The position numbers were made by a program, and so were the translations under genes. DNA of 64,000 bases from Cohnella nanjingensis (GTDB lineage Bacteria; Bacillota; Bacilli; Paenibacillales; Paenibacillaceae): NCBI RefSeq assembly GCF_014212125.1, contig NZ_JACJVP010000030.1:1-64000 (forward strand). Direction: 5' to 3'. Shown piece after piece: positions 16,054 to 29,623 of this stretch. The stretch's first letter is position 1; every line of letters begins with the position of its first letter. Under the pieces are notes generated by a model. It saw only the letters and a program-made list of their open reading frames with translations, did no database searches and was not told where the DNA came from.

Positions 16054-16929
16054 TCAGGCGACGTCGAAGTCAAAGTATTTCTTCGGATACGGCTCCTTGG
16101 CGAGCGTGTAGTGCCACCATTCTTTGCTGTAAGCCTTAAATCCGCGCTTCTCCATCGCCTGCTTAAGCCGCTTGCGGTTCGCGGCTTGGGCTTGCGTGAT
16201 CCCTTTGGCGCCATGGCTGGAGACCGGGCCGAGGAAGTCGACGATGCCGCCCATGTCCGCCTCTTCGCCGGTCTTCGCGTCGACCAGCGTCAGGTCGACG
16301 GTACTGCCTCGCGAATGGCCGGATTTGGAGGCCAGGTAGCCGAGTTTGAAGAGGTCCTTCTTGTTCACTTGCGGATAGTAGATCTCCTTCATGCGCGTAT
16401 CCTTGACGTCCTTGGACCAGCGGATAAAGTGATCCACGGCCTTCTGCGGACGGTAGGCGTCATAAATCTTAAGCGCGTAGCCTTGACGCTCCAAGTCCTC
16501 TTCCACCCGTTTAAGCGCCTGGGCCGCTTCCGCGGTCAGGATCGCGAGCGGCGCCCTGTAGCCGTCGATGCGCTCGCCCACGAAGTTGCCGTCGCCATAA
16601 TAGCCAATATGGAATCGGGCGGTCGGGATCGCTTCGTCCGCGTAGACGAAGCCCTTCGGCAGGCGCCGCTGTTTGGCGACGGGGGCGGCATCGGCCGGTT
16701 GGGGCGTCTCGGTCTTGGGCGTCTCGGTCTTGGGCGTCTCGGTCTTGGGCTTCTCAGCTTTCGGCGTTTCGGCCTTGGGAATCTCGGCCTTGGGAGGCGC
16801 AGCCTTAGAATTCTCGGCCTTCGCCGTTTCGGCTTTCGTCATTTCGGCCTGCGACGGCAGGGTTGCGAACGCCTCGGCCCGCAAATCTCCCAGGACGACG
16901 ATAAACAAGACGGCGATCAGATACTTCAT
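16054..16929 (-). CDS. secreted VanX-like D-Ala-D-Ala dipeptidase (M15D)
   Basis: A 291-residue protein with a signal peptide ([14 protein letters not shown], cleavage near AEA-FA at ~20) and a low-complexity linker of KAE/KTETP repeats (residues ~30-78). The mature domain has all VanX landmarks at the right spacing: DAYRP (Arg160), [10 protein letters not shown] with zinc ligands His205 and Asp212, and EWWHY with catalytic Glu270 and ligand His273. M15D enzymes hydrolyse D-Ala-D-Ala. Unlike VanX of vancomycin resistance, this one is exported and stands alone without vanH/vanA, so wall-peptide recycling or turnover is more likely. GGAAGGAG precedes the ATG by 7 bases. Confidence 0.9.
   Translation of the reverse strand: MKYLIAVLFIVVLGDLRAEAFATLPSQAEMTKAETAKAENSKAAPPKAEIPKAETPKAEKPKTETPKTETPKTETPQPADAAPVAKQRRLPKGFVYADEAIPTARFHIGYYGDGNFVGERIDGYRAPLAILTAEAAQALKRVEEDLERQGYALKIYDAYRPQKAVDHFIRWSKDVKDTRMKEIYYPQVNKKDLFKLGYLASKSGHSRGSTVDLTLVDAKTGEEADMGGIVDFLGPVSSHGAKGITQAQAANRKRLKQAMEKRGFKAYSKEWWHYTLAKEPYPKKYFDFDVA
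16690..16860. repeat. short in-gene tandem repeats encoding a KAETPK/KTETPK linker
   Basis: Imperfect 15-18-bp repeats (units such as GGCGTCTCGGTCTTG, repeated exactly three times near 16700-16750) encode the charged linker of the VanX-like protein. Copy number is likely to vary between strains. Confidence 0.7.
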
Positions 16930-17127
16930 GCGCGCTTCTCCTTCCCGGCCCGGGCCGGGCCGCGGCGATGCTCTCTCTCTCTCTAACTCTACCGATCATC
17001 GCACAGATCGCTAGACGGCGCAACGCGAGCCAAAAGGCGCCGATCGCTCGGCGCCCTTCGACTTTCGCCCATTTCCCGCGGACAGCGCATGCGTTTGAAC
17101 GCCGCGTCTCCAAAACTATGGATGGCA

Positions 17128-17225
17128 TCAACCAACCACAGCGAAGAGGCACCCCTGAACGGAGTGCCTCGCGCGAACGCTGCGCCGGCGGAACTTCCCC
17201 GGTTCCGCCCCGCCTTTACTTTTTT
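17128..17225 (+). ncRNA. candidate antisense RNA to the small toxin mRNA
   Basis: On the plus strand a weak promoter (TTGAAC at 17095-17100, TATGGA at 17117-17122) is followed by ~100 bases that end in a hairpin, GGCGGAAC / GTTCCGCC (17187-17209), and a T-run (ACTTTTTT, to 17225). This RNA would overlap the 3' part of the minus-strand toxin message, the arrangement of type I systems such as TxpA/RatA. The RNA is inferred, not seen. Confidence 0.35.
17146..17170 (-). terminator. hairpin at the 3' end of the small toxin message
   Basis: GAGGCAC / GTGCCTC is a perfect 7-bp stem with an 11-base loop. It lies 46 bases downstream of the toxin stop codon on the minus strand and would close the message. 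No U-tract follows. Confidence 0.4.
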
Positions 17226-17293
17226 GAAGCGACGGCCAGTTGAATCAACATGACGACAAGCACGAGCAGCTCGATGACCAGTTCCGCGCTCAC
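17216..17293 (-). CDS. 25-residue hydrophobic peptide, candidate holin-like type I toxin
   Basis: A tiny gene: GTG start at 17293, stop TAA at 17216-17218, product of 25 residues, one hydrophobic helix (LVIELLVLVVMLIQLAVA) ending in SKK. A strong GGGAGGG site lies 6 bases upstream of the GTG. Length, single helix and lysine tail fit the small holin-like/TxpA-type toxins of Bacillota. After the stop codon the message folds into the hairpin that doubles as the terminator of the candidate antisense RNA. The toxin role is inferred from form and layout, not from a recognised domain. Confidence 0.55.
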   Translation of the reverse strand: MSAELVIELLVLVVMLIQLAVASKK

Positions 17294-17416
17294 GGCCAAC
17301 CCTCCCAGGCGATCGGAATGCTCCTCCGCCCGGTTTCCGCCTCTCCCGACTTGCTTCGTCTCCCGTTCTATATCTATGTTCATGCGGGGCCCGATATGCC
17401 CTTCGTTCAGACCCCG

Positions 17417-18553
17417 CTATATTTTTCGATGATCGCTGGACATGATGTTTTTCACTTTGGTCGCCCACTTGCTATTGGCCGGACAGTACTTCTTCGCGAC
17501 CTTCTCGATGGTCGTATAACCTTTGCCGACGTAGTTCTTGGCGAGGAGCTGCCCGAACTTGCGGACGCTGTCCCCCTTGGTCTTGAAGCTGAAGGCTTTA
17601 ACGGCCTCGTTGCCGGTGACGGCGTTCAGACCGAATAGATTGTTTTTCGTCTTCGCCAGCTTGCTGCTGCCGTTGCCGCTCTCGAGCTTCATGACCGCGA
17701 TCGTGAAGAAGGCGTTGATGCCATAGTCGTCTTCGATCTCCAGGATCGCGTCTTCCAGCCCTTTGTCGGCGAGCGCCGTCCCCTCGAAGATCTTCGCGAT
17801 ATGTTCGGCCGTCAATCCCGAATCGGACTTCACGGTGGACGTCGGCTTGCCCGGCTTGGCCGCGGAGCCGGTCTCCGTCTGCTTCGCAGGAGGCGACTTC
17901 TTCGCGCCTCCGATCTTGAGCTTGGGCGCTTTCGGCTGGGGCGGCTGGGACGCGGGCTTCTCTCCCTCGGACTGCGGAAGCGATGCGCCGGAAGGCGGCA
18001 CGAGCTTCGCATAGCCCCCGTGGACGTAGCCCTCTCCGCGCAGGCGCAGCCAGCCTTCGTCGGTCTTGCCGACGACTTGCAGCAAGGTGCCTTTCTCAAC
18101 GACGTTCAGAATCTTGGATTTGGCGTAAGGGTTCGTGCGGACGTTCAAGAAGTAGGCGGTGACTTCGTACGTATCGTATGTAGGCTGCGGGGGCGGAGCC
18201 GGTTCGGCGGCGGTCGGTTGGAAGGGCGCCGGGAGGACGGCGGGCGCTTCGGACCCGGTCGGGGCGGGGGCGACGGCCGGAGCCGGCGTCGGCTTGGGGG
18301 AGGATGCATCCGTAGCGGCGGGCGATGCGTCTGAGGACGGAGACGCCGGCTCGGAAGATGCGCCGGGCGAATCGGAGGCGGCCGGCGACGGCGATGCGGG
18401 CTGCGCGGCCGGCGACGAGACGGACATCGATACGGCGGCCGCGTCAACCTGCTCGGATCCATTATGCGAAGGTAGAACGTTCATGCCCAAGGTCAGGAGC
18501 AAGGTCACGCTTAGCATGCTCACGAACAGATAGCGGTTCATTAATCTACGCAT
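17417..18553 (-). CDS. secreted SH3b-glucosaminidase cell wall hydrolase
   Basis: A 378-residue exported protein. Residues ~1-25 are a signal or anchor (YLFVSMLSVTLLLTLG). A long Ser/Pro/Ala-rich linker follows (~45-140). A bacterial SH3 domain comes next (TYEVTAYFLNVRTNPYAKSK... GYVHGGYAKLV), then a Lys/Pro linker, then a C-terminal glucosaminidase domain (mannosyl-glycoprotein endo-beta-N-acetylglucosaminidase type) with the catalytic Glu in IAVMKLESGNGSS and the NNLFGLNA motif. It cleaves the glycan of peptidoglycan, outside the cell. The ATG at 18553 is chosen because AAGAGG is 8 bases upstream; the frame runs further up without a site. Confidence 0.88.
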   Translation of the reverse strand: MRRLMNRYLFVSMLSVTLLLTLGMNVLPSHNGSEQVDAAAVSMSVSSPAAQPASPSPAASDSPGASSEPASPSSDASPAATDASSPKPTPAPAVAPAPTGSEAPAVLPAPFQPTAAEPAPPPQPTYDTYEVTAYFLNVRTNPYAKSKILNVVEKGTLLQVVGKTDEGWLRLRGEGYVHGGYAKLVPPSGASLPQSEGEKPASQPPQPKAPKLKIGGAKKSPPAKQTETGSAAKPGKPTSTVKSDSGLTAEHIAKIFEGTALADKGLEDAILEIEDDYGINAFFTIAVMKLESGNGSSKLAKTKNNLFGLNAVTGNEAVKAFSFKTKGDSVRKFGQLLAKNYVGKGYTTIEKVAKKYCPANSKWATKVKNIMSSDHRKI

Positions 18554-18706
18554 GACTACACCTCTTTCATGGAATGGGGGTGGAGGATGCTCGTTGATAT
18601 TGGTTAGATTGTACATACGCGCTCCTGAAAAGCATGTCAAACGATATGCGATTATTGGATGTTTATTTGTCGATCCGGCCTAAATGAGAAAATGTTCATG
18701 TACCTA

Positions 18707-18733
18707 AAAAAACCGCGTTCTACGCGGTTCTTC
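18707..18733 (-). terminator. intrinsic terminator
   Basis: On the minus strand AACCGCG-TAGAA-CGCGGTT is followed by TTTTTT. It lies downstream of the stronger terminator at 18826 and may back it up. Confidence 0.75.
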
Positions 18734-18825
18734 AAATGACTGCGCCGATTGACAATCGGCTGTCGTCTCGTGATGGATGGCTGTACCCGCCCGGCTGCCC
18801 AGGGGACGGCGTCGGCGGACAAACC

Positions 18826-18857
18826 AAAAACGCGCGGGAGGGTCTCCCTCCCGCGCG
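18826..18857 (-). terminator. strong intrinsic terminator of the sensor kinase operon
   Basis: A perfect 12-bp stem, CGCGCGGGAGGG / CCCTCCCGCGCG, with a 3-base loop, followed by a T-tract on the minus strand. It starts ~37 bases after the kinase stop. Confidence 0.93.
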
Positions 18858-18894
18858 TCCTTCGCCTCATTTTGGCTTGTCCTTCAGGCCTGCA

Positions 18895-24330
<5,436 letters not shown>

Positions 24331-24347
24331 GGTCTCATCCCTTATCC

Positions 24348-25997
24348 CTAATTTTTGGAGTGCTTCTCTCTCAGGCTCGCAATGCTCTGGATGAGTGGCT
24401 TCAGAAGTCCGAGCCTGACCGGCTTAACGAGCGACCCGCCCATTTGCTCATTGCTCTTGCAGGCGGAGCCTGCGTTCATTGCGACAACTGTCGGCCGACG
24501 GTCGTCGGGCACGGCTTGGACGATCTCCCGGAGCGTCTCTTCGCCGTCGTCCACCGGAAGCATCGGGTCGAGGAAGAGCAGGTCGTAGTCTTGCGTCTGC
24601 AGCGCCTGCCGCATCTCCTTGCCGTTCTGCGCCATATCCGGCGCGTAGCCGAGTATCCCCAACAGATGCTTCATTAAGATTCGGTCGACCCGATCGCCTT
24701 CTCCCACCAGCACCTTGAGCGGTACGGTCGGCGCCGCTGGGGGATAGCGTTCGAACTTGACCTGCTGCGCCGCCGTATGCAGCGCGAGATCGACGAGCCC
24801 GTCCGGTTCCAGGTGACGCCTGACCTTCACCGTGAACACGAAGGTAGCGCCGCTCTCCGGCGAAGGATCGACCCGGATGCTCCCGCCCATCAGCTCGATG
24901 AGCGACTTGCAGATCGACAGTCCCAGTCCCGTGCCGCCGAACTTGCGATTCGTCGCGGCGTCGAGCTGCGAGAACGGCTGGAAGAGCCGGTCGATCTTGT
25001 CCGGCGGGATGCCGATGCCGGTATCCTTGATAATAAACTCTAACGCGATTTCTTCCTCTTCTTCGGCGAGTCGGTTGACGACAATATAGACGCCGCCCTC
25101 CGTCGTGAACTTCACGGCGTTGCCGACCAGATTGATCAGCACTTGCCGCAGCCGGTTCATATCCCCTCTCACATAGACCGGAATATCGGGATCCACGACG
25201 ACGATCATCTCCAGGTTCCGTTCCCGCGACTTGACCGTGAAGAGATCGACGGTCTCCTCCAGACAATACTTCAGCACGAACGGCTCGTCCTCCAGGTTCA
25301 GCTTGCCGGACTCGATATGTGAGTAATCGAGAATATGATTAATGACAGAAAGGAGCGCGTTGCCGCTCGTATGGATGATCTCGGCCATCTGGGCATATTC
25401 CCCCGGAATCTCGGAGGTCATGAGCAGCTCCGACATGCCGATGATGCCGTTCAGCGGCGTCCGGATCTCGTGGCTCATCATGGCCAGGAATTCCGACTTG
25501 ACGCGCGACGCGATCTCGGCGCTCTCCTTGGCCTGAACCAGCTCCTGGTTCGTCTTCTCGAGCTGCTTGGTTTGCTCTTGGAGCAGCTCGCTCTGGACTT
25601 GGAGGGACTTGTTCGCTTCGTACATGCCGACGTAGCCCTGAATCTTGGCCTTGAAGATCTGCGGCGTGAACGGTTTCGTCATGTAGTCGATCGCGCCAGC
25701 CGAATAGCCTGCGAAGAAGTCTTCTACCTTGTAGTGCGAAGCGGATAAAAAAATGATCGGAATGTACTTCGACTTCTCTCGGGTGCGAATGATGCTGGCC
25801 GTCTCGAACCCGTCCATGCCGGGCATCTGAACGTCCATGACGATGACCGCAAACTCCTCTTCCAACAAAGATCGCAGCGCCTCCATGCCGGAGTATGCGC
25901 GAACCAGCCGATAGGGTTCGCCCGCCAGTACCGCTTCTATGGCTACCAGGTTCTCGGGATGATCATCGACGAGCAGAATATTGACGGGATCCTCCAT
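24348..25997 (-). CDS. REC-histidine kinase-degenerate REC hybrid
   Basis: A 549-residue soluble hybrid. Residues ~5-120 are a receiver with VDDHPEN, the acceptor Asp in [13 protein letters not shown], and the Lys in TKPF. A coiled coil follows (~125-165), then HisKA ([15 protein letters not shown], the His acceptor), then a HATPase with [13 protein letters not shown] and [10 protein letters not shown] boxes. The C-terminal ~115 residues are a second receiver with the acceptor in [13 protein letters not shown] and SLVKPV, but with an eroded acidic pair (VGEGD). It lacks a membrane or sensor domain, so its input is likely phosphotransfer from or to the adjacent 1811-residue kinase. It is the first gene of this two-gene operon, with GGAGGGGC before the ATG. 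Confidence 0.9.
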   Translation of the reverse strand: MEDPVNILLVDDHPENLVAIEAVLAGEPYRLVRAYSGMEALRSLLEEEFAVIVMDVQMPGMDGFETASIIRTREKSKYIPIIFLSASHYKVEDFFAGYSAGAIDYMTKPFTPQIFKAKIQGYVGMYEANKSLQVQSELLQEQTKQLEKTNQELVQAKESAEIASRVKSEFLAMMSHEIRTPLNGIIGMSELLMTSEIPGEYAQMAEIIHTSGNALLSVINHILDYSHIESGKLNLEDEPFVLKYCLEETVDLFTVKSRERNLEMIVVVDPDIPVYVRGDMNRLRQVLINLVGNAVKFTTEGGVYIVVNRLAEEEEEIALEFIIKDTGIGIPPDKIDRLFQPFSQLDAATNRKFGGTGLGLSICKSLIELMGGSIRVDPSPESGATFVFTVKVRRHLEPDGLVDLALHTAAQQVKFERYPPAAPTVPLKVLVGEGDRVDRILMKHLLGILGYAPDMAQNGKEMRQALQTQDYDLLFLDPMLPVDDGEETLREIVQAVPDDRRPTVVAMNAGSACKSNEQMGGSLVKPVRLGLLKPLIQSIASLREKHSKN

Positions 25998-26084
25998 GAC
26001 GCCCCTCCTATCCTTCCTCCTCTATCTACATGCCGAACAAAAAAAGATCGGCACAGTCGATTAATGCGAGAGATTCAGGGTTAT

Positions 26085-26110
26085 ATACCCATTCCGGAAC
26101 CGCGCGAAAC
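26085..26110 (-). promoter_or_regulatory. sigma-B/F-like promoter of the kinase operon
   Basis: Read on the minus strand: GTTTCG, 14 bases, GGGTAT, about 90 bases upstream of the first kinase gene. This fits the stress-sigma (sigma-B type) pattern GTTT-N-GGGTAT. A housekeeping -10 could also be read here (TATAAC), so the assignment is open. Confidence 0.35.
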
Positions 26111-26190
26111 AAGCCCGATCCGCAAAAAAACGAATAAAGGCCAAATTTCGGCAATAAACGTTAAGCTCCGGGCCTATCATAGATCACAAA

Positions 26191-26220
26191 CCAAAAAACC
26201 GCGGCGAATATCGCCGCGGT
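26191..26220 (-). terminator. intrinsic terminator of the doxX-type gene
   Basis: ACCGCGGCGA / TCGCCGCGGT, a perfect 10-bp stem with a 3-base loop and a T-tract on the minus strand. It ends the DoxX transcription unit. Confidence 0.9.
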
Positions 26221-26311
26221 CTGCCGAATGATGTCCGTTCCGCCGAATAAAAAGAAGGGCGCTCTCCGCGCCCCTCCTTCGTCTTGCTTGCCGCCTGCGG
26301 CGAAACGCCCG

Positions 26312-26680
26312 TCAGCCCGGGAAGTTCCCGAATTCCGCGCTCTGGATCGCCACGATCGCCGCGGCCAGCACCAGCAGGACGACGGCGGGCATCGTCGCCG
26401 CGGCCTTGTCGCGCACGCGCAGGTGAACGGCAACGCCGGCCAGCATCGTCAATCCGAGCAGCAATCCGCCCCAGGCCGCCCAACTAGGCACCCAGATCCC
26501 CACGACCAGAACCGCCGCGCCAACCAGCTCGACAAGCCCCGTCACGACGCGGAACCATTGCGGCAGTCCCCAATGGTTGAAATTATCCACGTGCATCTTC
26601 GCCCCGGCGATCTTCATGATCCCGGCCATGGCGAACATCAAGCCCAACAACCCTTCGAGTACGATCGCGACGACATCCAT
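26312..26680 (-). CDS. DoxX family membrane protein
   Basis: A 122-residue DoxX-like protein with four predicted helices: ~3-22 (VVAIVLEGLLGLMFAMAGIM), ~48-64, ~68-85 and ~95-112. The first helix with GIMKIAGAK and the FNHWGLPQWFRVVTGLVE segment are typical of the DoxX/DoxD-like family. Family members are linked to quinone or thiol-redox chemistry, but the reaction here is unknown. It is preceded, 107 bases up, by a Rrf2 regulator gene on the same strand. Repeated ACTGCA sites in that gap suggest direct control. Confidence 0.82.
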   Translation of the reverse strand: MDVVAIVLEGLLGLMFAMAGIMKIAGAKMHVDNFNHWGLPQWFRVVTGLVELVGAAVLVVGIWVPSWAAWGGLLLGLTMLAGVAVHLRVRDKAAATMPAVVLLVLAAAIVAIQSAEFGNFPG

Positions 26681-26709
26681 CCAGCCATTCCCCTTTTTCG
26701 TTCATTTTT

Positions 26710-26772
26710 ACTGCACTTAATAAAGGCACAGTTAACTGCATAAAAAATTGCAGTCAAACGAATTCAACTGCA
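26710..26772 (-). promoter_or_regulatory. Rrf2-type operator cluster upstream of doxX-type gene
   Basis: ACTGCA occurs at 26710-26715, 26735-26740 and 26767-26772, and its complement TGCAGT at 26749-26754. The middle two form an ACTGCA-N8-TGCAGT dyad (26735-26754) that overlaps TTGACT, a likely -35 on the minus strand. Confidence 0.5.
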
Positions 26773-26787
26773 ACTTTCTCAAGCACA

Positions 26788-27288
26788 TTATATTTCATCC
26801 ATTGCGCTTTGACAACAAGAATTTCCCGCGCCCTCGTCCGGCTTGGCGAACTCGTCTGCCTGAGACAAAATGTCGGCGATCGTATAGCCCCGGAGGTGAT
26901 CGACCGTCCGCTGCTCGGCATCGGTCATGACGCGAGCCAGCACTTCATCCAACTGGCCGGCCGCGGCCGCGGCCGCGCCGCAGCCGCCGTCGTCCGCCTG
27001 CTCGCCGGCGCATTCCGCCCGGACGGCGTTATAGACATCGGCCAGCGTGATCCGATCGGGGGAACGGGCCAACGTGTAACCGCCGTCTCGTCCTTCTCTC
27101 GCTTCGACCAATCCAGACTGCGCCAGCGTCTGGAGAACGCGGCGAAGGAACGTCGCGTGCGAATTGACCTGGCTCGCGAGCGCGGCGCTGGACAGGACGC
27201 CTCCGCTCTGCGTCAGCCACGCCAACGCATGAACGGCGACGCCGAATCGCGGCGGTCCGATCTGCGCGATGCGGTTCGTCGTGCTCAT
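26788..27288 (-). CDS. Rrf2 family transcriptional regulator
   Basis: A 166-residue Rrf2 protein. The winged helix is at the N terminus: FGVAVHALAWLTQSGGVLSS, ASQVNSHATFLRRVLQTL (recognition helix), and GRDGGYTLARSPDRITLADVY. It has four cysteines (93, 103, 158, 159) in a C-terminal half, not in the IscR 2Fe-2S spacing, so it may sense redox or bind a metal in another way. The start at 27288 is ATG with AAAGGG 12 bases upstream; a start 12 codons earlier is possible. It precedes the DoxX-like gene and probably represses it through the ACTGCA sites between them. Confidence 0.88.
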   Translation of the reverse strand: MSTTNRIAQIGPPRFGVAVHALAWLTQSGGVLSSAALASQVNSHATFLRRVLQTLAQSGLVEAREGRDGGYTLARSPDRITLADVYNAVRAECAGEQADDGGCGAAAAAAGQLDEVLARVMTDAEQRTVDHLRGYTIADILSQADEFAKPDEGAGNSCCQSAMDEI

Positions 27289-27405
27289 GAGATTCGTCAC
27301 CCTTTCTTCGGACACGGATGGCATCGCGATGCCGTTCCTTCCATTATAAGACTTCCGGCATAGGGGAACAACCGATAAAGGCTTAATCCCGGCCGCCCGC
27401 GCGGC

Positions 27406-29352
27406 TCACTCCGCCCCGAGGCGGACGCCATCCGGCAGCAGCGCTTCGACGCGCAGGCGCAGACTCTCGTCGCGATGCAGCTCCTCGCCGAGGAGGACGA
27501 TCTCCCCGCGATCCTCCCGGGTGCGGATCAGCCGCCCCATCCCCTGCTTCAACCGCAAGAGCATGTAAGGCAGATCGACTTCCGCGTACGGATCCGTAGC
27601 AGCCTGGCGCTTCGCCGCGAAGACCGGGTCCTGCGGGGGAAAAGGAAGCGACCACACGATGACGTTGGACAGCGAAGGCCCCGGCACGTCCAGCCCCTCC
27701 CACAAACTGACCGCGCAGAGGATGCTCGTCTCGTCCTGCTGGAAGGCCCCGATCAGATCGCTGATCTCCCGGTCGCCTTCGAATAGGAACCGCAGCTCCG
27801 ACAAGGCTTCAACCGAGGGGACGGCCTCCTTGAACCGGCGCAGATCGGACTTGTCGGCGAAGAGGACGAGCGCCCTGCCGCCGGAACGGGAGAGCGACCG
27901 GACGGCCGCTTCCAGCTTCTCGGAGAATCCCGCGCCGTTCGTTGCCTCCGGCAGGACGACATCCATACGTCCCTCGTATTCGTAAGGGGAATTCACGCTG
28001 AAGGACAAATATTTCTCGATGCCCAGACTTTCGGCGACGTAGCCGAACGAGCCGTCTACCGACAGCGTCGCCGAAGAGAAGACGATCGGCAGCTTCAGCC
28101 CGAACACCCGCTCCTTCAGCACTTCCTTCACCGCCCGCGGCATGATGACGAGCGTCAAGCCGTCCGCGCCGTCCTGCGCCCAGCAGATGACCCTGTCCGC
28201 GCCCCGGAACAGGTTCAGCGCCTTCTGCATCATCTCCAGATGCTCCTCGACGATCCGCAGATGGTACTCGTTCAGCGTATATAGCTCGCTCTCGAACACC
28301 AGCTCCTCCTCGATCTCGTCCACGACGCCTTGGAACAGCCGCACTTCCTGCAGGAGACGGTCGTTCAGGATGACTTCCTTCCGATCGGACCCGGGAACGG
28401 GTCTCGTCTGCTTCGCGAGCACGTCGAAGAGCAGCGCGCTCCGGTCGATCGCCTCTTCGATGCGGAACGCGAGCGATTCGCGGATCTCCCCCTGTAGGAG
28501 ACGGGCGATCAGCTCTTCGAAGACCGAATGCTTCAGCCGGTAGGTCAGCGCCTTCTGCGCCGCGGACTCCAGCAGGTGGCCTTCGTCGAAGACGACCGAG
28601 CTGTGCTCGGGCAGCAGCGGCAGCTGCCCTTCCCGCTTGCGTCCTTCGTAGGTCCAGACGTGCTCCATATAAAAGTCGTGGGAGCAGACGATCAGATCCG
28701 CCGATTGCCGGTAGCGGTCGCGCGACAGCGTCTGCCCGCAGCGATGACGGCGGTCGCAGACGAAGCAGTCTTGGAACGCATCCCATCCGATCCGGCTCCA
28801 CTGCTCGTCGTTCAGATGCGCGTATTGCTTGCGGTCGCCGTAAGCGTAGAAGGCCTGCATCGCCTCGCTCTTGTACACGAAGTCCGGCAGCTCTTCGTGC
28901 AGCGACTGGTAGACTTCCGCGTCCTCGCCGTTCAGGCGGGCGTTGTCCAGCTTCACGAGGCAGAGGTAGCGATCGGGCGACTTGCCCAATCTGGCGTCGA
29001 TGGCCATGTGCAGATGACGGGCGATCTTGGCCAGATCGCCCTCGGGTTTGACCAGCTGCTCGATCAGCGATTCGTCCGCGCAGGCGATGACGGCGGGCTT
29101 GCCGACGTACCGCGCGTAGCACACCGCATAGAGCAGGTAGACCAGCGTCTTGCCGGTGCCGACGCCGGCCTCCGCGAAGATCGTCGCCTTCTCGGCGAAC
29201 GCTCGTTCGAGCTGGTAGGCCATAAAGATCTGCTCGTCCCGGACTTCGAAGCCGGCTTCGGGCAGGATATCGTAGAACACGTCGGCCACCCATTCCCCGA
29301 CCTGCTGGAGAAAGGGTTTGCCTTGTTCATATGCGAAAGGATATCGATTCAA
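27406..29352 (-). CDS. DinG-like Fe-S ATP-dependent DNA helicase
   Basis: A 648-residue XPD/DinG-type superfamily 2 helicase. The Walker A motif is EAGVGTGKT at residues ~61-69. The insert DCFVCDRRHRCGQTL plus the later IVCSHD supply four cysteines for a 4Fe-4S cluster. The DEAH-type box is VVFDEGHLLESA. C-terminal motifs include FSSATLS, LFADKSDLRRF, LWEGLDVPG and QGMGRLIRTREDRG. DinG helicases unwind DNA 5'-3' and resolve D-loops, R-loops and G-quadruplexes. I place the start at TTG (29352) because GGAGG lies exactly 8 bases upstream; an ATG five codons earlier overlaps that site. The gene has its own promoter and no partner. Confidence 0.85.
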   Translation of the reverse strand: MNRYPFAYEQGKPFLQQVGEWVADVFYDILPEAGFEVRDEQIFMAYQLERAFAEKATIFAEAGVGTGKTLVYLLYAVCYARYVGKPAVIACADESLIEQLVKPEGDLAKIARHLHMAIDARLGKSPDRYLCLVKLDNARLNGEDAEVYQSLHEELPDFVYKSEAMQAFYAYGDRKQYAHLNDEQWSRIGWDAFQDCFVCDRRHRCGQTLSRDRYRQSADLIVCSHDFYMEHVWTYEGRKREGQLPLLPEHSSVVFDEGHLLESAAQKALTYRLKHSVFEELIARLLQGEIRESLAFRIEEAIDRSALLFDVLAKQTRPVPGSDRKEVILNDRLLQEVRLFQGVVDEIEEELVFESELYTLNEYHLRIVEEHLEMMQKALNLFRGADRVICWAQDGADGLTLVIMPRAVKEVLKERVFGLKLPIVFSSATLSVDGSFGYVAESLGIEKYLSFSVNSPYEYEGRMDVVLPEATNGAGFSEKLEAAVRSLSRSGGRALVLFADKSDLRRFKEAVPSVEALSELRFLFEGDREISDLIGAFQQDETSILCAVSLWEGLDVPGPSLSNVIVWSLPFPPQDPVFAAKRQAATDPYAEVDLPYMLLRLKQGMGRLIRTREDRGEIVLLGEELHRDESLRLRVEALLPDGVRLGAE

Positions 29353-29416
29353 GATAAGGGCCTCCATGCCATGCAGACTTTCTCGCGCGATTCGCGCCGT
29401 CGATCCATATCGAGAC

Positions 29417-29445
29417 ATTATCACACGATCTCTCGCGAATTGCAA
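29417..29445 (-). promoter_or_regulatory. promoter of the dinG-like gene
   Basis: On the minus strand TTGCAA and GATAAT are 17 bases apart, with a TG two bases before the -10 (extended -10). It lies ~65 bases upstream of the start. Confidence 0.65.
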
Positions 29446-29460
29446 AGGTTCGTTCCAAGT

Positions 29461-29540
29461 AAAAACGGCTTTGCCGTCTTTTCAGAAGAAGGCGATACGT
29501 TTTTATCGGAGGTCATACAGAATTGCGTAGGCGTGAAACT
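29461..29540. repeat. dispersed ~80-bp repeat, copy A
   Basis: Starts AAAAACGGCTTTGCCGTC and continues with CGATACGTTTTTATCGG and GGTCATACAGAA. It matches copy B at 34150-34228 over ~80 bases at roughly three-quarters identity by eye, in the same orientation. The left end forms a hairpin (ACGGC/GCCGT). The two copies lie on either side of the efe operon. Confidence 0.7.
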
Positions 29541-29557
29541 TATACATTCTGTAGGAC

Positions 29558-29587
29558 AAAAAAGAAAAGCCCGCGGCGATGACGGGC
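29558..29587 (-). terminator. terminator of the efe operon
   Basis: On the minus strand GCCCG and CGGGC pair around a 9-base loop, followed by TTTTCTTTTTT. It lies 37 bases after the efeU stop. Confidence 0.7.
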
Positions 29588-29623
29588 TGGGCGAATCTGC
29601 GTATTCGCGAGGCGAATATTCGA

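Noticed and set aside
16054..16929. Vancomycin resistance gene vanX
   Set aside because: No vanH, vanA, vanR or vanS; the protein is exported; Ddl is of the D-Ala-D-Ala type.
18554..18720. c-di-AMP (ydaO) riboswitch upstream of the glucosaminidase
   Set aside because: The conserved ydaO boxes were not found in the leader.
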